DNA from: Allorhizobium ampelinum S4
GTDB lineage: Bacteria > Pseudomonadota > Alphaproteobacteria > Rhizobiales > Rhizobiaceae
Direction of reading: 5' to 3'
Assembly: GCF_000016285.1 (NCBI RefSeq)
Contig: NC_011988.1
Coordinates: forward strand, 744,001-808,000
DNA length: 64,000 bases
In this document: piece after piece, positions 1 to 8,673 of the stretch
Layout of the letters: each line of letters begins with the position of its first letter
How positions within the stretch are numbered: position 1 is the first letter of the stretch
The notes under the pieces: generated by a model
What the model was told of the DNA's origin: nothing
Databases searched by the model: none
What the model saw: only the letters and a program-made list of their open reading frames with translations
Made by a program: the position numbers and the translations under genes

Positions 1-501
1 AGTGACCCGCATTACGGCATCGCCACTGATTACGAAGGCACGAAAAGCGAGCAGGAATTGCCCTGCAATGTCTACCGTGTCGATCCATCCGGGGTGATTT
101 CTGCCGTGTTAACCGATTTCAACGGTCCGAACGGACTGGTCTTCAGCCCGGATGAAAAACGGCTTTACGTGGCCGATACTGGCCGTATGCATAGCAGCGA
201 TCCGCAGCATATCCGCGTGTTCGATGTCGGTGATGGATGGAAGCTGACCGGCGGCAACGTGTTTCATGTCATCGCCAAGGGCTGTGCCGACGGCATGCGG
301 CTCGACTCTGACGGCAATCTCTGGTCCTCGGCTGCCGATGGCGTCCACTGCATCGCCCCGGACGGTCATTTGATGGGCAAGATCCTGGTGCCGGAAACGG
401 TCTCCAATCTCTGCTTCGGCGGGCGTGGCAAGCATCGATTGTTCATAACCGCAACAACCAGTCTCTATGCCATTTCCCTGAACCGCAAGGGGGCTGCCTG
501 A
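1..501 (+). CDS. SMP-30/gluconolactonase family protein, C-terminal part
   Basis: The gene enters from the left edge, so the start is missing; the frame is open from base 1 and stops at 499-501. The readable 166 residues are a six-bladed propeller tail of the SMP-30/gluconolactonase/LRE family: a DPHYGI stretch and YEG, then VYRVDPSG, then GPNGLVFSPDEKRLYVADT, and near the end DGMRLDSDGNLWSS, which in this family carries metal-binding Asn/Asp residues. Such proteins hydrolyse sugar lactones with a divalent metal; the exact substrate cannot be told from this part. It converges with the glycosyltransferase gene, with about 20 bases between the stops and no clear terminator hairpin. The family call is firm, the substrate is not. 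Confidence 0.8.
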   Translation, partial: SDPHYGIATDYEGTKSEQELPCNVYRVDPSGVISAVLTDFNGPNGLVFSPDEKRLYVADTGRMHSSDPQHIRVFDVGDGWKLTGGNVFHVIAKGCADGMRLDSDGNLWSSAADGVHCIAPDGHLMGKILVPETVSNLCFGGRGKHRLFITATTSLYAISLNRKGAA

Positions 502-521
502 CAGGATCTATCTAGCAAAGG

Positions 522-1799
522 TCAGACCGACCATTTGCTTTTCACGCCAAGGCTTTCGATTGCAGAAATGGCCACAGCGATCCCGTCTTCTGCCCGCATG
601 CGTTGACCAAGCGCTGTCGCATGATGGCGCATGTCGTCGCAGTCGGCAGAGATGATTGCCGAGGCTAGAGCATCGGCGGTCAAGGCAGCGCGGTCCAGCG
701 CTGGCGGCGCAACGCCGAGTTTTTCAAGGCGGCTGCCCCAGAATGGCTGATCCCCAAAGAATGGTACAACCACTGAGGCAATGCCAGCACGTGCCGCAGC
801 AGTGGTGGTGCCAGCGCCTCCGTGGTGAACCGCCAGCGCCATTTTGGGAAACAGCCAATCATGCGGCGCCCGGTCAATCTGGAAGATATTTCCACCAGCT
901 TCACTGTCCGCGCCGTTGAGACCGCCCCAACCACTGGCAAGCACGATGCGTTTGCCAGTCTTGCGTACCGCTTGCAACACGATATCAGTGAAGCGGCCTC
1001 CATCCGGCCCAACCATGCTGCCGAAGCCGACATAGACGGGCGGAGGCCCACCTTTTAGAAAACGCGTCAGATCGTCCGGTGCGGCCCATGTCGAACTTTC
1101 CTGCAACTGCCAGGGGCCGGTGACTCGGACATTGGAGGGGAGCGAGGCAGGCGGCTCGACAAGCGTCGGGCTATAGGCAAACAGGCGCAGATGCGAACGA
1201 GGCTTATAGGTATAGGGACCACGCCAGGGATAAGGCGCCAACCGCAGGGCCGGGCGCACGACCTCATTATAAGCGGGGCGCAAAATATGCCAAATCAGCA
1301 TTTGCGTGGCATGGCCAAGTGCCACATTGATTGGTCCCGGCAAGCTCCTCGCCCAACCCGGCAGCGGCAGAAGCGGCGGTTGCCGCGAGGGCAGGGTGGG
1401 GACCAATTGCGTTTCCGCGACAGGAAGGCCCAGATATTCGCCGAGCGCTGCGGCAAGATGAAAGACCATACCGTTGCCAATCAGCAGATCGGCACCCTCT
1501 GTTGCTCTAAGGCCTTGGGCAGGCCAACTGGCGGCCATGGTTTTCAACCTTCGCCGCGCCGCCTTGGCAATAGCAAGCGGTGAAAGACCGTTGGACAGCG
1601 TCGTCCGATCATTGCGCATCCAGTCAAGGAAATCGCCACGCAAGGGGGCGAATTCCAAGCCGTGATGGGTGACGAGATCGGCACATTGCGGATCGGTGGC
1701 AATTCTGACCTTGTGACCGGCCTGCTTCAACCCAACGCCAAGAGCAACCAGCGGCCGCACATCGCCTTCGGTGCCAATCGTGAATATGACGATCTGCAT
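522..1799 (-). CDS. GT1-family glycosyltransferase (UGT/MGT-like)
   Basis: A 425-residue GT-B glycosyltransferase of the UDP-glucuronosyl/glucosyltransferase type. It starts with the N-terminal Rossmann motif IVIFTIGTEGDVRPLVALG, typical of sterol and macrolide glucosyltransferases, and has the C-terminal nucleotide-sugar motif HHGGAGTTTAAARAG followed by PFFGDQPFWG (about residues 330-360). The family transfers a sugar from a UDP- or dTDP-donor to a lipophilic acceptor such as a sterol, carotenoid, rhamnolipid or polyketide. No signal peptide or membrane span is evident, so it should be cytoplasmic. It is a lone gene, convergent with the lactonase and about 220 bases beyond the LuxR gene on the same strand. 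The acceptor is unknown; co-control by the LuxR protein is conceivable but unproven. Confidence 0.85.
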   Translation of the reverse strand: MQIVIFTIGTEGDVRPLVALGVGLKQAGHKVRIATDPQCADLVTHHGLEFAPLRGDFLDWMRNDRTTLSNGLSPLAIAKAARRRLKTMAASWPAQGLRATEGADLLIGNGMVFHLAAALGEYLGLPVAETQLVPTLPSRQPPLLPLPGWARSLPGPINVALGHATQMLIWHILRPAYNEVVRPALRLAPYPWRGPYTYKPRSHLRLFAYSPTLVEPPASLPSNVRVTGPWQLQESSTWAAPDDLTRFLKGGPPPVYVGFGSMVGPDGGRFTDIVLQAVRKTGKRIVLASGWGGLNGADSEAGGNIFQIDRAPHDWLFPKMALAVHHGGAGTTTAAARAGIASVVVPFFGDQPFWGSRLEKLGVAPPALDRAALTADALASAIISADCDDMRHHATALGQRMRAEDGIAVAISAIESLGVKSKWSV

Positions 1800-2022
1800 G
1801 GTTTACTCATTCACCAGATAGTGATGCCTGACATTGGCACCCGACATTGGACACATTCTAAAGCGGCTATTGGGCAAGTCACTCAATGCCCCATGCATTT
1901 TCTGCGATGCAACTTTCGAATTGCAATGTGCCAATGCTAGCGACTTGGCACTGCAACACGTCAGTCGTTCAGCCCCACTCCCCCTATCAAGCCTAAGAGG
2001 ATTTTAGTCAGCGACGATGACG

Positions 2023-2847
2023 TCAGGCTCGGCTGGGCATGGCCATTGTGGCTTTGCGTCCGTCGCCCGACTGAAAACGGTCGGTCTGGATCAATCCAAG
2101 CATGATTGCTTTGACAACGGCCTGGGTACGGTTGACGGCTTCCAGCTTGCGCTTGACCGACTCCATGTAAAATTCGACCGATTTTTCGGAAATGCCGAGG
2201 ATTTTGGCAATTTCCCATGACGACTTGCCCTTGGACACCCAGATCACGGTTTCCTTTTCCCGTGCCGACAGGAATGACCGGCGGCGGCGATAGCTGCCGA
2301 TCAGGTGCTCTTCCATGACAACTGGCAGCGCACAGGAATGAAAGAATTGCGAGATAATGTGAATAAGATGAGCTTCCGGCAGGCTGTCCTGGAATTTTTC
2401 GTCGGGGATTACAGTCATGATTGCCAGTTCGCCATGGCGGGACATGAGAGGCACGGTCAGCCCGTTGACAATGCCACGTTTTGCAGCATCTTCGATAACG
2501 CAACGCTCTTCTTCCGTCAGCTTGTCGCTATCAATGGCATCGCTCCAACGAAACGGTGTCTTGCGAGAGAGAGAAATCCCGACGATGGGATCGCAATAGA
2601 CATACCGCTCCGATGCGTATCGCTCCACCCATTCCTCTGGATAGTTGTTGATGCCGAATGTATGGCGGGTTTCATTCGTAGCATTCAGCACAGGGGTTTG
2701 AAGAATGTGATAGGAAAAATACTTGTAACCCAGTGATTTTATACTGGATTCCATGACGGCTTTCATCTCAGCGGCGGAGACGGCGGCATTGAGGCGCATA
2801 ATAAAGCGATCGAGAGGATCTACGGTCTTATGTTTGATGTCATGCAT
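2023..2847 (-). CDS. LuxR-type quorum-sensing regulator (possible solo)
   Basis: A 274-residue transcription factor with an N-terminal autoinducer-binding domain and a C-terminal LuxR helix-turn-helix (LSAREKETVIWVSKGKSSWE, about residues 195-260). The conserved ligand-pocket residues of acyl-homoserine-lactone receptors are present: Trp73, Tyr77, Asp86, Pro87 and Trp101, then a Gly in the GIVNGLTVPL segment. It therefore looks able to bind an acyl-HSL, unlike plant-compound-sensing variants that lose Trp or Tyr. I chose the ATG at 2847 because GGAG lies nine bases upstream; a frame-extending TTG at 2862 overlaps that ribosome site. No LuxI-type synthase is in the window, so it is a solo or responds to a synthase encoded elsewhere. 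A 631-base non-coding stretch with inverted repeats lies upstream. Confidence 0.88.
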   Translation of the reverse strand: MHDIKHKTVDPLDRFIMRLNAAVSAAEMKAVMESSIKSLGYKYFSYHILQTPVLNATNETRHTFGINNYPEEWVERYASERYVYCDPIVGISLSRKTPFRWSDAIDSDKLTEEERCVIEDAAKRGIVNGLTVPLMSRHGELAIMTVIPDEKFQDSLPEAHLIHIISQFFHSCALPVVMEEHLIGSYRRRRSFLSAREKETVIWVSKGKSSWEIAKILGISEKSVEFYMESVKRKLEAVNRTQAVVKAIMLGLIQTDRFQSGDGRKATMAMPSRA

Positions 2848-3056
2848 GAAATAAAACTCCAAATCGTCACTTCGTGAAATTTTTGAGGCCGGGCATTCGG
2901 GGCCGGAAATTGGGAGGATTGGAATGCCCGCAAATATAAAATTCAGAAAATGCTGTTTTAATATTGGAAAATAAATGTAACTATTGGTAGCGCTTGAAAA
3001 TGTGTTGTATTATGCGTCATGTTGCAGTGTAGCATTTACAAGCAGGGGGTCAATGT

Positions 3057-3086
3057 CAATTTGAAATTGAAACGGGTCAATTTCAA
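3057..3086. promoter_or_regulatory. Overlapping inverted repeats upstream of luxR
   Basis: TTGAAATTGA (3061-3070) and TCAATTTCAA (3077-3086) form a perfect 10-base inverted repeat with a six-base spacer. It overlaps the palindrome CAATTTGAAATTG at 3057-3069. The site lies about 210 bases upstream of the luxR start. It does not match the tra-box type I know, so the binding protein is unknown. The dyad symmetry is seen directly; operator function is inferred. Confidence 0.45.
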
Positions 3087-3390
3087 TGGAAACAAAATCT
3101 GAACATTGACGCCTGCCACGCCCGTATGGTGCGTTTACGATTGGCGACTGCCCCAGATCAGGTCAGTTTTGCGCGCGCAAATTTCGTGTTTGTGGTCTGT
3201 TGTGGCACGAGTCCTGCTGTGACTCTGGGCGTTTTTAGGGGTAAATTCGCGTGTTGCGATGCAAAATCATCCAGGAAATATAACGTATTACAGCATCCTG
3301 TGTGCGGTTTATAAAACGCGCGGCTCTGTCAGAGGTCGCCATAAATGCCTGCCGCCCATTCTGGCGACGGCCTTGCGGCATTCGGCCTGC

Positions 3391-3427
3391 GAATATGCTC
3401 AGGCATTTGGCCGCCTTGAGCATATTC
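3391..3427 (-). terminator. Hairpin downstream of lysA
   Basis: GAATATGCTCA (3391-3401) pairs perfectly with TGAGCATATTC (3417-3427) across a 15-base loop. It lies about 50 bases past the lysA stop, where the leftward siderophore operon would end. There is no U-run after it on the minus strand, so it may be an RNA-stabilising or factor-dependent end rather than a classical intrinsic terminator. Confidence 0.45.
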
Positions 3428-3478
3428 TGCGTTGTCGTCGGCAGAGTTTGCCGTCCCGGCTCTCGTTGGGTCTTTGGC

Positions 3479-4783
3479 TTATGCCGTTGTTTCAAGCGCC
3501 AGCAGGTCATCCAGCGTCTGGCGCCTGCGAATCAGCCGGTGGTTGTCCCCCTCGATCAGGACTTCCGGTGCGTACAGCCTGCTATTATAGTTTGACGACA
3601 TGGAGGCGCCATAGGCGCCGGTGTCGTGAAATACCATGTAGTCGCCCGGTTGCGCTTGCGGCAGGTCGCGCTTTTCAATCGTCCCGAATTCGCCCTGGGT
3701 GAAGACATCGCCGGATTCGCAAAGCGGTCCTGCCACCACTGTCGGCACCGGCACGTCGCTATGCGGTGCGCTATTATTCGGGGCGGGCAAGACGGAGATG
3801 CCGTGATAGCTGCCATACATCGCCGGGCGGGCCAAATCGCTGAATCCGGCATCGACAAGGATGAAATGATTGCTGCCCATGGTTTTGGTGGCGCGGACCT
3901 CGGCCAGCAGAACGCCCGAATCCGCCGTCAGAAACCGGCCCGGCTCGATTTCGAGCCGGATCTTGTGGCGCAGATATTCCTCGATCTGTTTGCGGGCGCT
4001 ATCCCAAAGCGCGAAATAATGGACGGTATCGATTTCTTCCTCACCATCCTTATAGGGGATGGAGAGGCCGCCGCCCGCCGAAATCGCCTCGATATCGGCA
4101 CCAAGCTCGCAGCAGAATGTTACCATCGCCCCGCAAACCCGTTGCAGATGCCGGTAATCGACGCCGGAGCCGATATGCATGTGCAGGCCGACTAGCGTCA
4201 GCGAGTAGCGCCGCACGGCTGCCAGAGCCTCCTGCAATTGCTCAAACCAGATGCCATGCTTGCTGTTTTCGCCGCCGGTATTGGTCTTGTTGCTATGGCC
4301 GTGGCCGAAACCGGGATTGATGCGCAGCCAGACCCGATGCCCCGGAGAGCGTGCGCCAAGTTGGTGCAGCATATCGATGGAGCCGGCATTGACCTCGATT
4401 TTGTCAGCGACCACCCGGTCCAATGTGCTGCGATCAAACACATCGGCGGTAAAGACGATCTCGGCAACACCGGAGGCCTGGCCGGTGACATAACCCGCTC
4501 TTCTGGCCCGCTCGATTTCACCCAGCGTCACCGCATCGACGACCACCCCGGCCTCACGCATCTGCCGCAGGATATGGGTATTTGAACAGGCTTTTTGGGC
4601 AAAGCGAATGACGTCGAAGGACGACAATTGTGCGATACGGGCGCGGATCGTGTCTGCGTCATAGACCCAGACCGGCGTTCCATAGGTTTGCGCAAGCGTG
4701 GTGAGTGTGTCGTTTGAAAGGCGTGTCATGGTGTATGGATCGATCCGGGTTCGAAAATCGGGCGGCACATTTGAGCGCGACAT
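3479..4783 (-). CDS. lysA: Diaminopimelate decarboxylase, enterobacterial type
   Basis: A fold-type III PLP enzyme of 434 residues that decarboxylates meso-diaminopimelate to L-lysine, the last step of lysine synthesis. The PLP lysine is Lys64 in RFAQKACSN; HMHIGSGVDY, the glycine-rich SAGGGLS phosphate loop, EIEPGRFL and the CESGD active-site motif follow in order. By memory the protein resembles E. coli LysA almost throughout (KTNTGGENSKHGIW, DTGAYGASMSSNYNSR), more than the usual rhizobial LysA. It is the last gene of the leftward operon with acyltransferase, MATE and PLP enzyme, after a gap of about 136 bases. I infer a dedicated lysine supply for a hydroxylysine siderophore. The ATG at 4783 has AAGG seven bases upstream; an ATG at 4729 has no such site. 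Confidence 0.9.
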   Translation of the reverse strand: MSRSNVPPDFRTRIDPYTMTRLSNDTLTTLAQTYGTPVWVYDADTIRARIAQLSSFDVIRFAQKACSNTHILRQMREAGVVVDAVTLGEIERARRAGYVTGQASGVAEIVFTADVFDRSTLDRVVADKIEVNAGSIDMLHQLGARSPGHRVWLRINPGFGHGHSNKTNTGGENSKHGIWFEQLQEALAAVRRYSLTLVGLHMHIGSGVDYRHLQRVCGAMVTFCCELGADIEAISAGGGLSIPYKDGEEEIDTVHYFALWDSARKQIEEYLRHKIRLEIEPGRFLTADSGVLLAEVRATKTMGSNHFILVDAGFSDLARPAMYGSYHGISVLPAPNNSAPHSDVPVPTVVAGPLCESGDVFTQGEFGTIEKRDLPQAQPGDYMVFHDTGAYGASMSSNYNSRLYAPEVLIEGDNHRLIRRRQTLDDLLALETTA

Positions 4784-4919
4784 TGGGGGGCCTTGGGATA
4801 AAGGCAGGCAAACGATGGCGCGCGCGTGACATATGGCAAAAATACCGGCGAAGCGCTACAGGCGCGCCGCCGGTCATTTGGCAGTTTCAATCAATTAAGC
4901 GAGCAAGGGGAGGCGGCTT

Positions 4920-6107
4920 TTACCGTGCGGCTTGCGCGAGCGCCTGATCCAGATCGGCAATGATCGCCTTTGCCTCATGCAGTCCGACATTGAGGCGGAT
5001 GGTTCGATCACTGACGCCGAAACGGGCAAAGACATTGGTTTCCGGCGAAATGCTGAGTGCCGCCTTGGCGGGAACGACAAGGCTTTCCGGCCCACCCCAG
5101 CTGACCCCGATCCGAACCAGTTGCAAGGCATCGACAAAAGTCGCGACATCGATGTCATCGGTGACTTCGAAGGAAAACAATCCGCCAAAGCCTGTCAATG
5201 TGGTGCGGCCTGGATGGTCGCTGAAGACCGGGTGCATGACCCGTCCTACGGCTTGGCTGGCTTTCAGCCAGTGTGCGACTTCGAGACCTGCCTCATGGTG
5301 ATGGCGCATGCGGAAAGGGAGTGTTTCCAGATTGCGCAATACCAGCCAGGCCTCGAAAGGTGAAAGCTTGGCGCCGGTATAGGGAAAGATTTCGCCGTTG
5401 ATCCGGGCGATGTGTTCCTTCGATCCGGTGACGAGACCGGCGACGGTATCGCTTTGGCCGCCCAGATATTTCGAAGCGGCATGGATGACAAGATCGATGC
5501 CTGCGGCAATTGGTTTCTGATAGAGCGGTGTTGCCCAGGAATTATCGACAATGGTCAAGACGCCATGACGGCGCGCCGCAGCGCCAACCGCGACCAGATC
5601 CTGAAGCTCGAACACCATCGAGGTCGGGCTTTCGAGATAGGCAATTTTTGCGCCCGGCAGGGCGGCAATCAGGCTTTCGGTATCCGTGCCATCGATATAA
5701 TCGACGAGAACGCCGAAGCGCTTCAGCACTTTTTCGAAAAACCGGAACGCATCGCTATAGACATGCCGGACCGTGACAATCCGGTCGCCTGAATTGACGA
5801 AGGCGAGAATGGTCGCGGCAATCGCGCCCATGCCGCTGGAAAACGCCCGCGCGGCCTCCGCGCCTTCCATTTCGGCGATCCGGTGCTCGAGGATCTGGAC
5901 GGTTGGATTATCGCCACGTGAATAGATTGGCTTGTGGGAGCGCCCGGCAAACACATCTTCCAACTCGGCATAGCTGTCGAACAGAAACAGCGATGTCTGA
6001 TAGATCGGCGGCACGGCGGCATCGAAGGGGTCGTGACCGGTAAAACCGGCAGGAGGCGGAACCGGAATGGTTTTCGCGGCAGGGTCGAATCTGGGTGTCT
6101 CGTTCAT
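4920..6107 (-). CDS. Cys/Met-metabolism PLP enzyme (cystathionine synthase/lyase-like)
   Basis: A 395-residue fold-type I PLP enzyme of the trans-sulfuration family (cystathionine gamma-synthase, beta/gamma-lyase, O-acylhomoserine sulfhydrylase). YSRGDNPTVQ is the usual YSRxxNPT motif, SSGMGAI binds the cofactor phosphate, Asp188 in VDNSWATP contacts the pyridine nitrogen and Lys213 in SKYLGGQSD should form the Schiff base. The His usual after the second Gly (SKYxxGHxD) is Gln here. The ATG at 6107 has AAGAGG upstream and overlaps the MATE stop, so the two genes are translationally coupled. Such an enzyme is not a standard part of hydroxamate siderophore loci; it may modify a precursor or supply an amino acid, but the reaction cannot be read from sequence. 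Confidence 0.82.
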   Translation of the reverse strand: MNETPRFDPAAKTIPVPPPAGFTGHDPFDAAVPPIYQTSLFLFDSYAELEDVFAGRSHKPIYSRGDNPTVQILEHRIAEMEGAEAARAFSSGMGAIAATILAFVNSGDRIVTVRHVYSDAFRFFEKVLKRFGVLVDYIDGTDTESLIAALPGAKIAYLESPTSMVFELQDLVAVGAAARRHGVLTIVDNSWATPLYQKPIAAGIDLVIHAASKYLGGQSDTVAGLVTGSKEHIARINGEIFPYTGAKLSPFEAWLVLRNLETLPFRMRHHHEAGLEVAHWLKASQAVGRVMHPVFSDHPGRTTLTGFGGLFSFEVTDDIDVATFVDALQLVRIGVSWGGPESLVVPAKAALSISPETNVFARFGVSDRTIRLNVGLHEAKAIIADLDQALAQAAR

Positions 6108-7516
6108 GATAAACCTCTTGTCTCTGGATGGAGTGCGGACAGGCCGGGGAGTGGGCCGTCGCTGGAAGGAAGGTTGGAAGGGAGGATGGTCGCCCATTCG
6201 CGGCGGGCGACGACAATGCCGAGAGCGGCGGTCAGCACCGCAGCAGTGGCAGGCGCAATCGCAACGCCGGTAAAGCCGAGCCAGGCGGGCAAAAGCAAAA
6301 GAAGCGGGATCAGCATGTAACCATTCGGTGCCAGCCCGACGAGGGCCGACAGGCCAGCCCGTCCGCGTGATTGCAGCATGACCAGGAGCACCGATTGGAA
6401 GGCCGCCAGCGGAAAGACCGGAAACAGCAGACGAAGACAGGCAGCGGTTTGCTCGGCAACCTCAGGGCTTTGCGTGAACAGCCGGGCGATGGGACCTGCT
6501 GCGACCAGCAAGAGCGTGGAATAGCAGAGAGCAACGGGAATGGTGATCATCAGCATGAAGCGAATAGCAGCCTTGATGCGCTGGTCATCACCCAGCCCCA
6601 CGGCATGGCTGACGACGCTTTGCGCGCCAAGGCAGAAGCCGAAGACCGGCAATTGCCCGAAGGCAATCAGCCGGATGGCAATGGCAATGGCGGCAACGCC
6701 GGCTTCACCGCCGCTTTGGCTTGCCTGGCGCAACAACACCATGAAGCCAAGGCCGGTGACGATGCTGGTGGCGCAGGCTGGGATGCCAATGCTGGAGATC
6801 GGTTTCAGCAGGCGCCAGCGGATCAGGCTCAGATCAATTCTGACATTGCCCTTCCTACGGTAGAAATAAACCGCATAGGCTAGGAGCGCAGCAACGGTCG
6901 ATACCATGGTGGCAATCGCCGCGCCCGCTTCCCGAAAATCGAGCAGGAAAATGAACACCGGATCAAGCGCGATGTTGAGGGCAAAGCTGGCAATCAACAC
7001 CGTCATCGAGAAGCGTGAATTGCCCTCGGCAATGGCAATAAAATCACAGATCGCCTGCAACATGCCGAGCGTCACGCCAAAGGCGATCAACCGTCCATAG
7101 ATCAGGCCCGAGGCGAGAAGATCACCTTCACCGCCCACCGCCTGCACGAACGCTGGCAAGGCGAGATAAATGAGCGTGGACAGCACGATGCCCATCGGCA
7201 CGGCAGCAACCAGGGCCGTCACCGCAACCGAGGATGCGGCCTTCACATCGCCCTGACCGAGTGAGCGCGCCAGAAGCGTGGCAAGGCCTATGCCCAAGCC
7301 TTCCGTTGCGGCGCTAACCAGCAGGAACAGCGGCAGCACGAGGCTGACGCCTGCCAGCGCCTGCGGCCCCAATGCGCCGATGAACATGGCGTTGACGGCG
7401 TGGTGGGCGGCGCTGGCTGTCAGCCCTGCCACGGCGGGCAGGGCAACCGTCATCACCAGCCGCTTGATGCGCGGATCGTTGAGATCGGCTGCCATTTTCG
7501 TCGTTGACGACGTCAT
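6104..7516 (-). CDS. MATE-family efflux transporter
   Basis: A 470-residue inner-membrane protein with about 12 hydrophobic segments arranged as two related halves, the layout of MATE (NorM/DinF-like) cation-coupled antiporters. The N-terminal half begins ALPAVAGLTASAAHHAVNAM and continues with FIGALGPQALAGVSL, a typical first-helix pattern of the family. It is embedded between the acyltransferase (one-base TAATG overlap) and the PLP enzyme (four-base overlap), so all three are probably one transcript. From this position the likely role is export of the finished siderophore or an intermediate out of the cytoplasm, a job done by MFS or MATE pumps in other siderophore loci. Drug efflux is the alternative. 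Confidence 0.85.
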   Translation of the reverse strand: MTSSTTKMAADLNDPRIKRLVMTVALPAVAGLTASAAHHAVNAMFIGALGPQALAGVSLVLPLFLLVSAATEGLGIGLATLLARSLGQGDVKAASSVAVTALVAAVPMGIVLSTLIYLALPAFVQAVGGEGDLLASGLIYGRLIAFGVTLGMLQAICDFIAIAEGNSRFSMTVLIASFALNIALDPVFIFLLDFREAGAAIATMVSTVAALLAYAVYFYRRKGNVRIDLSLIRWRLLKPISSIGIPACATSIVTGLGFMVLLRQASQSGGEAGVAAIAIAIRLIAFGQLPVFGFCLGAQSVVSHAVGLGDDQRIKAAIRFMLMITIPVALCYSTLLLVAAGPIARLFTQSPEVAEQTAACLRLLFPVFPLAAFQSVLLVMLQSRGRAGLSALVGLAPNGYMLIPLLLLLPAWLGFTGVAIAPATAAVLTAALGIVVARREWATILPSNLPSSDGPLPGLSALHPETRGLS

Positions 7517-8673
7517 TAAAGGCTGCCTCGCGCCAAGGAACCAGGAATGTTAAGGCCATCCTCATCGACCAGACCGGTCAGGTCGGGTGAAAGCAGCTGG
7601 TCGGCAAAGAACCGTTCGCGCAACAGCATGACCAGCAAAGCCTTTTTATGCGGAAATTGGACATGCTTGATCTTGGCGAAGCCGGAACGGTCGAGATTGC
7701 GGATCTGCTGGTGATGATGGTGGATGGGCTCGCCGACGATGCGGCGCGTGCGCGGGTCGGCGAGGAACATGTAGTGCATCAGCGAGGGCAGCCAGGCGCT
7801 GACATAGGGTTTGCCGCGAAATGTATCCTCGCCGATTGCCACATGCCAGCCGCGATCATGGCTGTCAGCATCGTAATGCGGGCCGAGCCGGTCTTCCTTG
7901 GCCCAGTACAGCTCAAAATAGCCGAAAGGCACGCCGTCGAACGTGCCGATCAGCGGCAAGGTGCGGGGGTCGGCAAGCCGGTTTTCGATAAAGTTGCGAT
8001 GTTGGGAAAGCGTGCCGTTGTCTTCCCAGATCGCGGCCACGCGCGGATCGTTCATCCAACGGTGGAAATGCGGCAGATCCGCTTCTGGTGAGGCGACGTG
8101 AAAACCGAGAACCTTGTCCAGCCAGGGGATGAAGCGGCTATAGACCGGCCCAACCGGCTTTGGCGGTCGCATGGGATGCAAGGTGCCATTGGTCATCACC
8201 GGAATGTCGGGATAGGCAGGCGGTACTTGGCCGAGCCAGAGCGCCGATTGCTGAAAAAAGCCCTGGGCTTTTGCGATCCAGCCGCCCTCTGTGGGGAGCA
8301 GCATGCCGGAAGCGGCAAAGGGTGTGCCATCCACGCTGTCCGGCAGGTCCACGGCAAGCGTATGGATCTCCGGGTGGCAGGTCAGGATCGCCTCCAGCAT
8401 GGCACCGAGTGTGGAGAAACTGCTGACTTGCTGGGAAACGACCGCCTCTATGGAGAGTGTTTCAACGATCAGCCGGGGCGTATCTGACCAGACGATATGG
8501 CCTCCGGCAATGACGGAACCGCTCTGCTCGATCCGCAAAGTATCATCATGCGCGATTACAATCAAAGATTGTAAATTGTTGAAGGAATAACTGCGGAAGC
8601 CGCCTGCTGGAAAGCGCAGGCTGGAGCAAGGCGTGCCGGTGTTTGCTTGCACGGTTGCGAGAGAGGCGTCCAT
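7516..8673 (-). CDS. IucB/RhbD-type hydroxylysine/hydroxyornithine N-acyltransferase
   Basis: A 385-residue protein whose C-terminal half (about 190-370) is the GNAT-fold siderophore acyltransferase of the IucB/RhbD/VbsA family: HFHRWMNDPRVAAIWED, FGYFELYWAKEDRLGPHY, GEDTFRGKPYVSAWLPSLMH and the acyl-CoA segment around NLDRSGFAKIKHVQFPHKK. The family acylates the N-hydroxyl amine of hydroxylysine (aerobactin, rhizobactin 1021) or hydroxyornithine (vicibactin) to make the hydroxamate. The N-terminal part is a poorly conserved extension seen in longer members. The ATG at 8673 has GGAGA upstream; an upstream GTG/ATG frame extension to 8745 lacks one. It is the first gene of the leftward operon and diverges from the NRPS gene across 329 bases. 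Confidence 0.87.
   Translation of the reverse strand: MDASLATVQANTGTPCSSLRFPAGGFRSYSFNNLQSLIVIAHDDTLRIEQSGSVIAGGHIVWSDTPRLIVETLSIEAVVSQQVSSFSTLGAMLEAILTCHPEIHTLAVDLPDSVDGTPFAASGMLLPTEGGWIAKAQGFFQQSALWLGQVPPAYPDIPVMTNGTLHPMRPPKPVGPVYSRFIPWLDKVLGFHVASPEADLPHFHRWMNDPRVAAIWEDNGTLSQHRNFIENRLADPRTLPLIGTFDGVPFGYFELYWAKEDRLGPHYDADSHDRGWHVAIGEDTFRGKPYVSAWLPSLMHYMFLADPRTRRIVGEPIHHHHQQIRNLDRSGFAKIKHVQFPHKKALLVMLLRERFFADQLLSPDLTGLVDEDGLNIPGSLARGSL

Larger units (their letters stand above)
2848..3478. other. Non-coding region between luxR and lysA
   Basis: No convincing gene is present. The part nearest luxR (about 2863-3110) is AT-rich and should hold its promoter. It contains the inverted repeats at 3057-3086. 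A hairpin at 3391-3427 lies beyond the lysA stop. Short open frames near 3126-3314 and 3235-3510 have no ribosome site, no recognisable motif and unlikely composition. Confidence 0.6.

Noticed and set aside
3057..3086. lux/tra box
   Set aside because: The dyad does not match the 18-base tra box pattern and is AT-rich with a different spacing.
3126..3510. Short open frames in the luxR-lysA gap
   Set aside because: No ribosome site, no motif, odd Arg/Cys-rich composition; a hairpin lies inside one of them.
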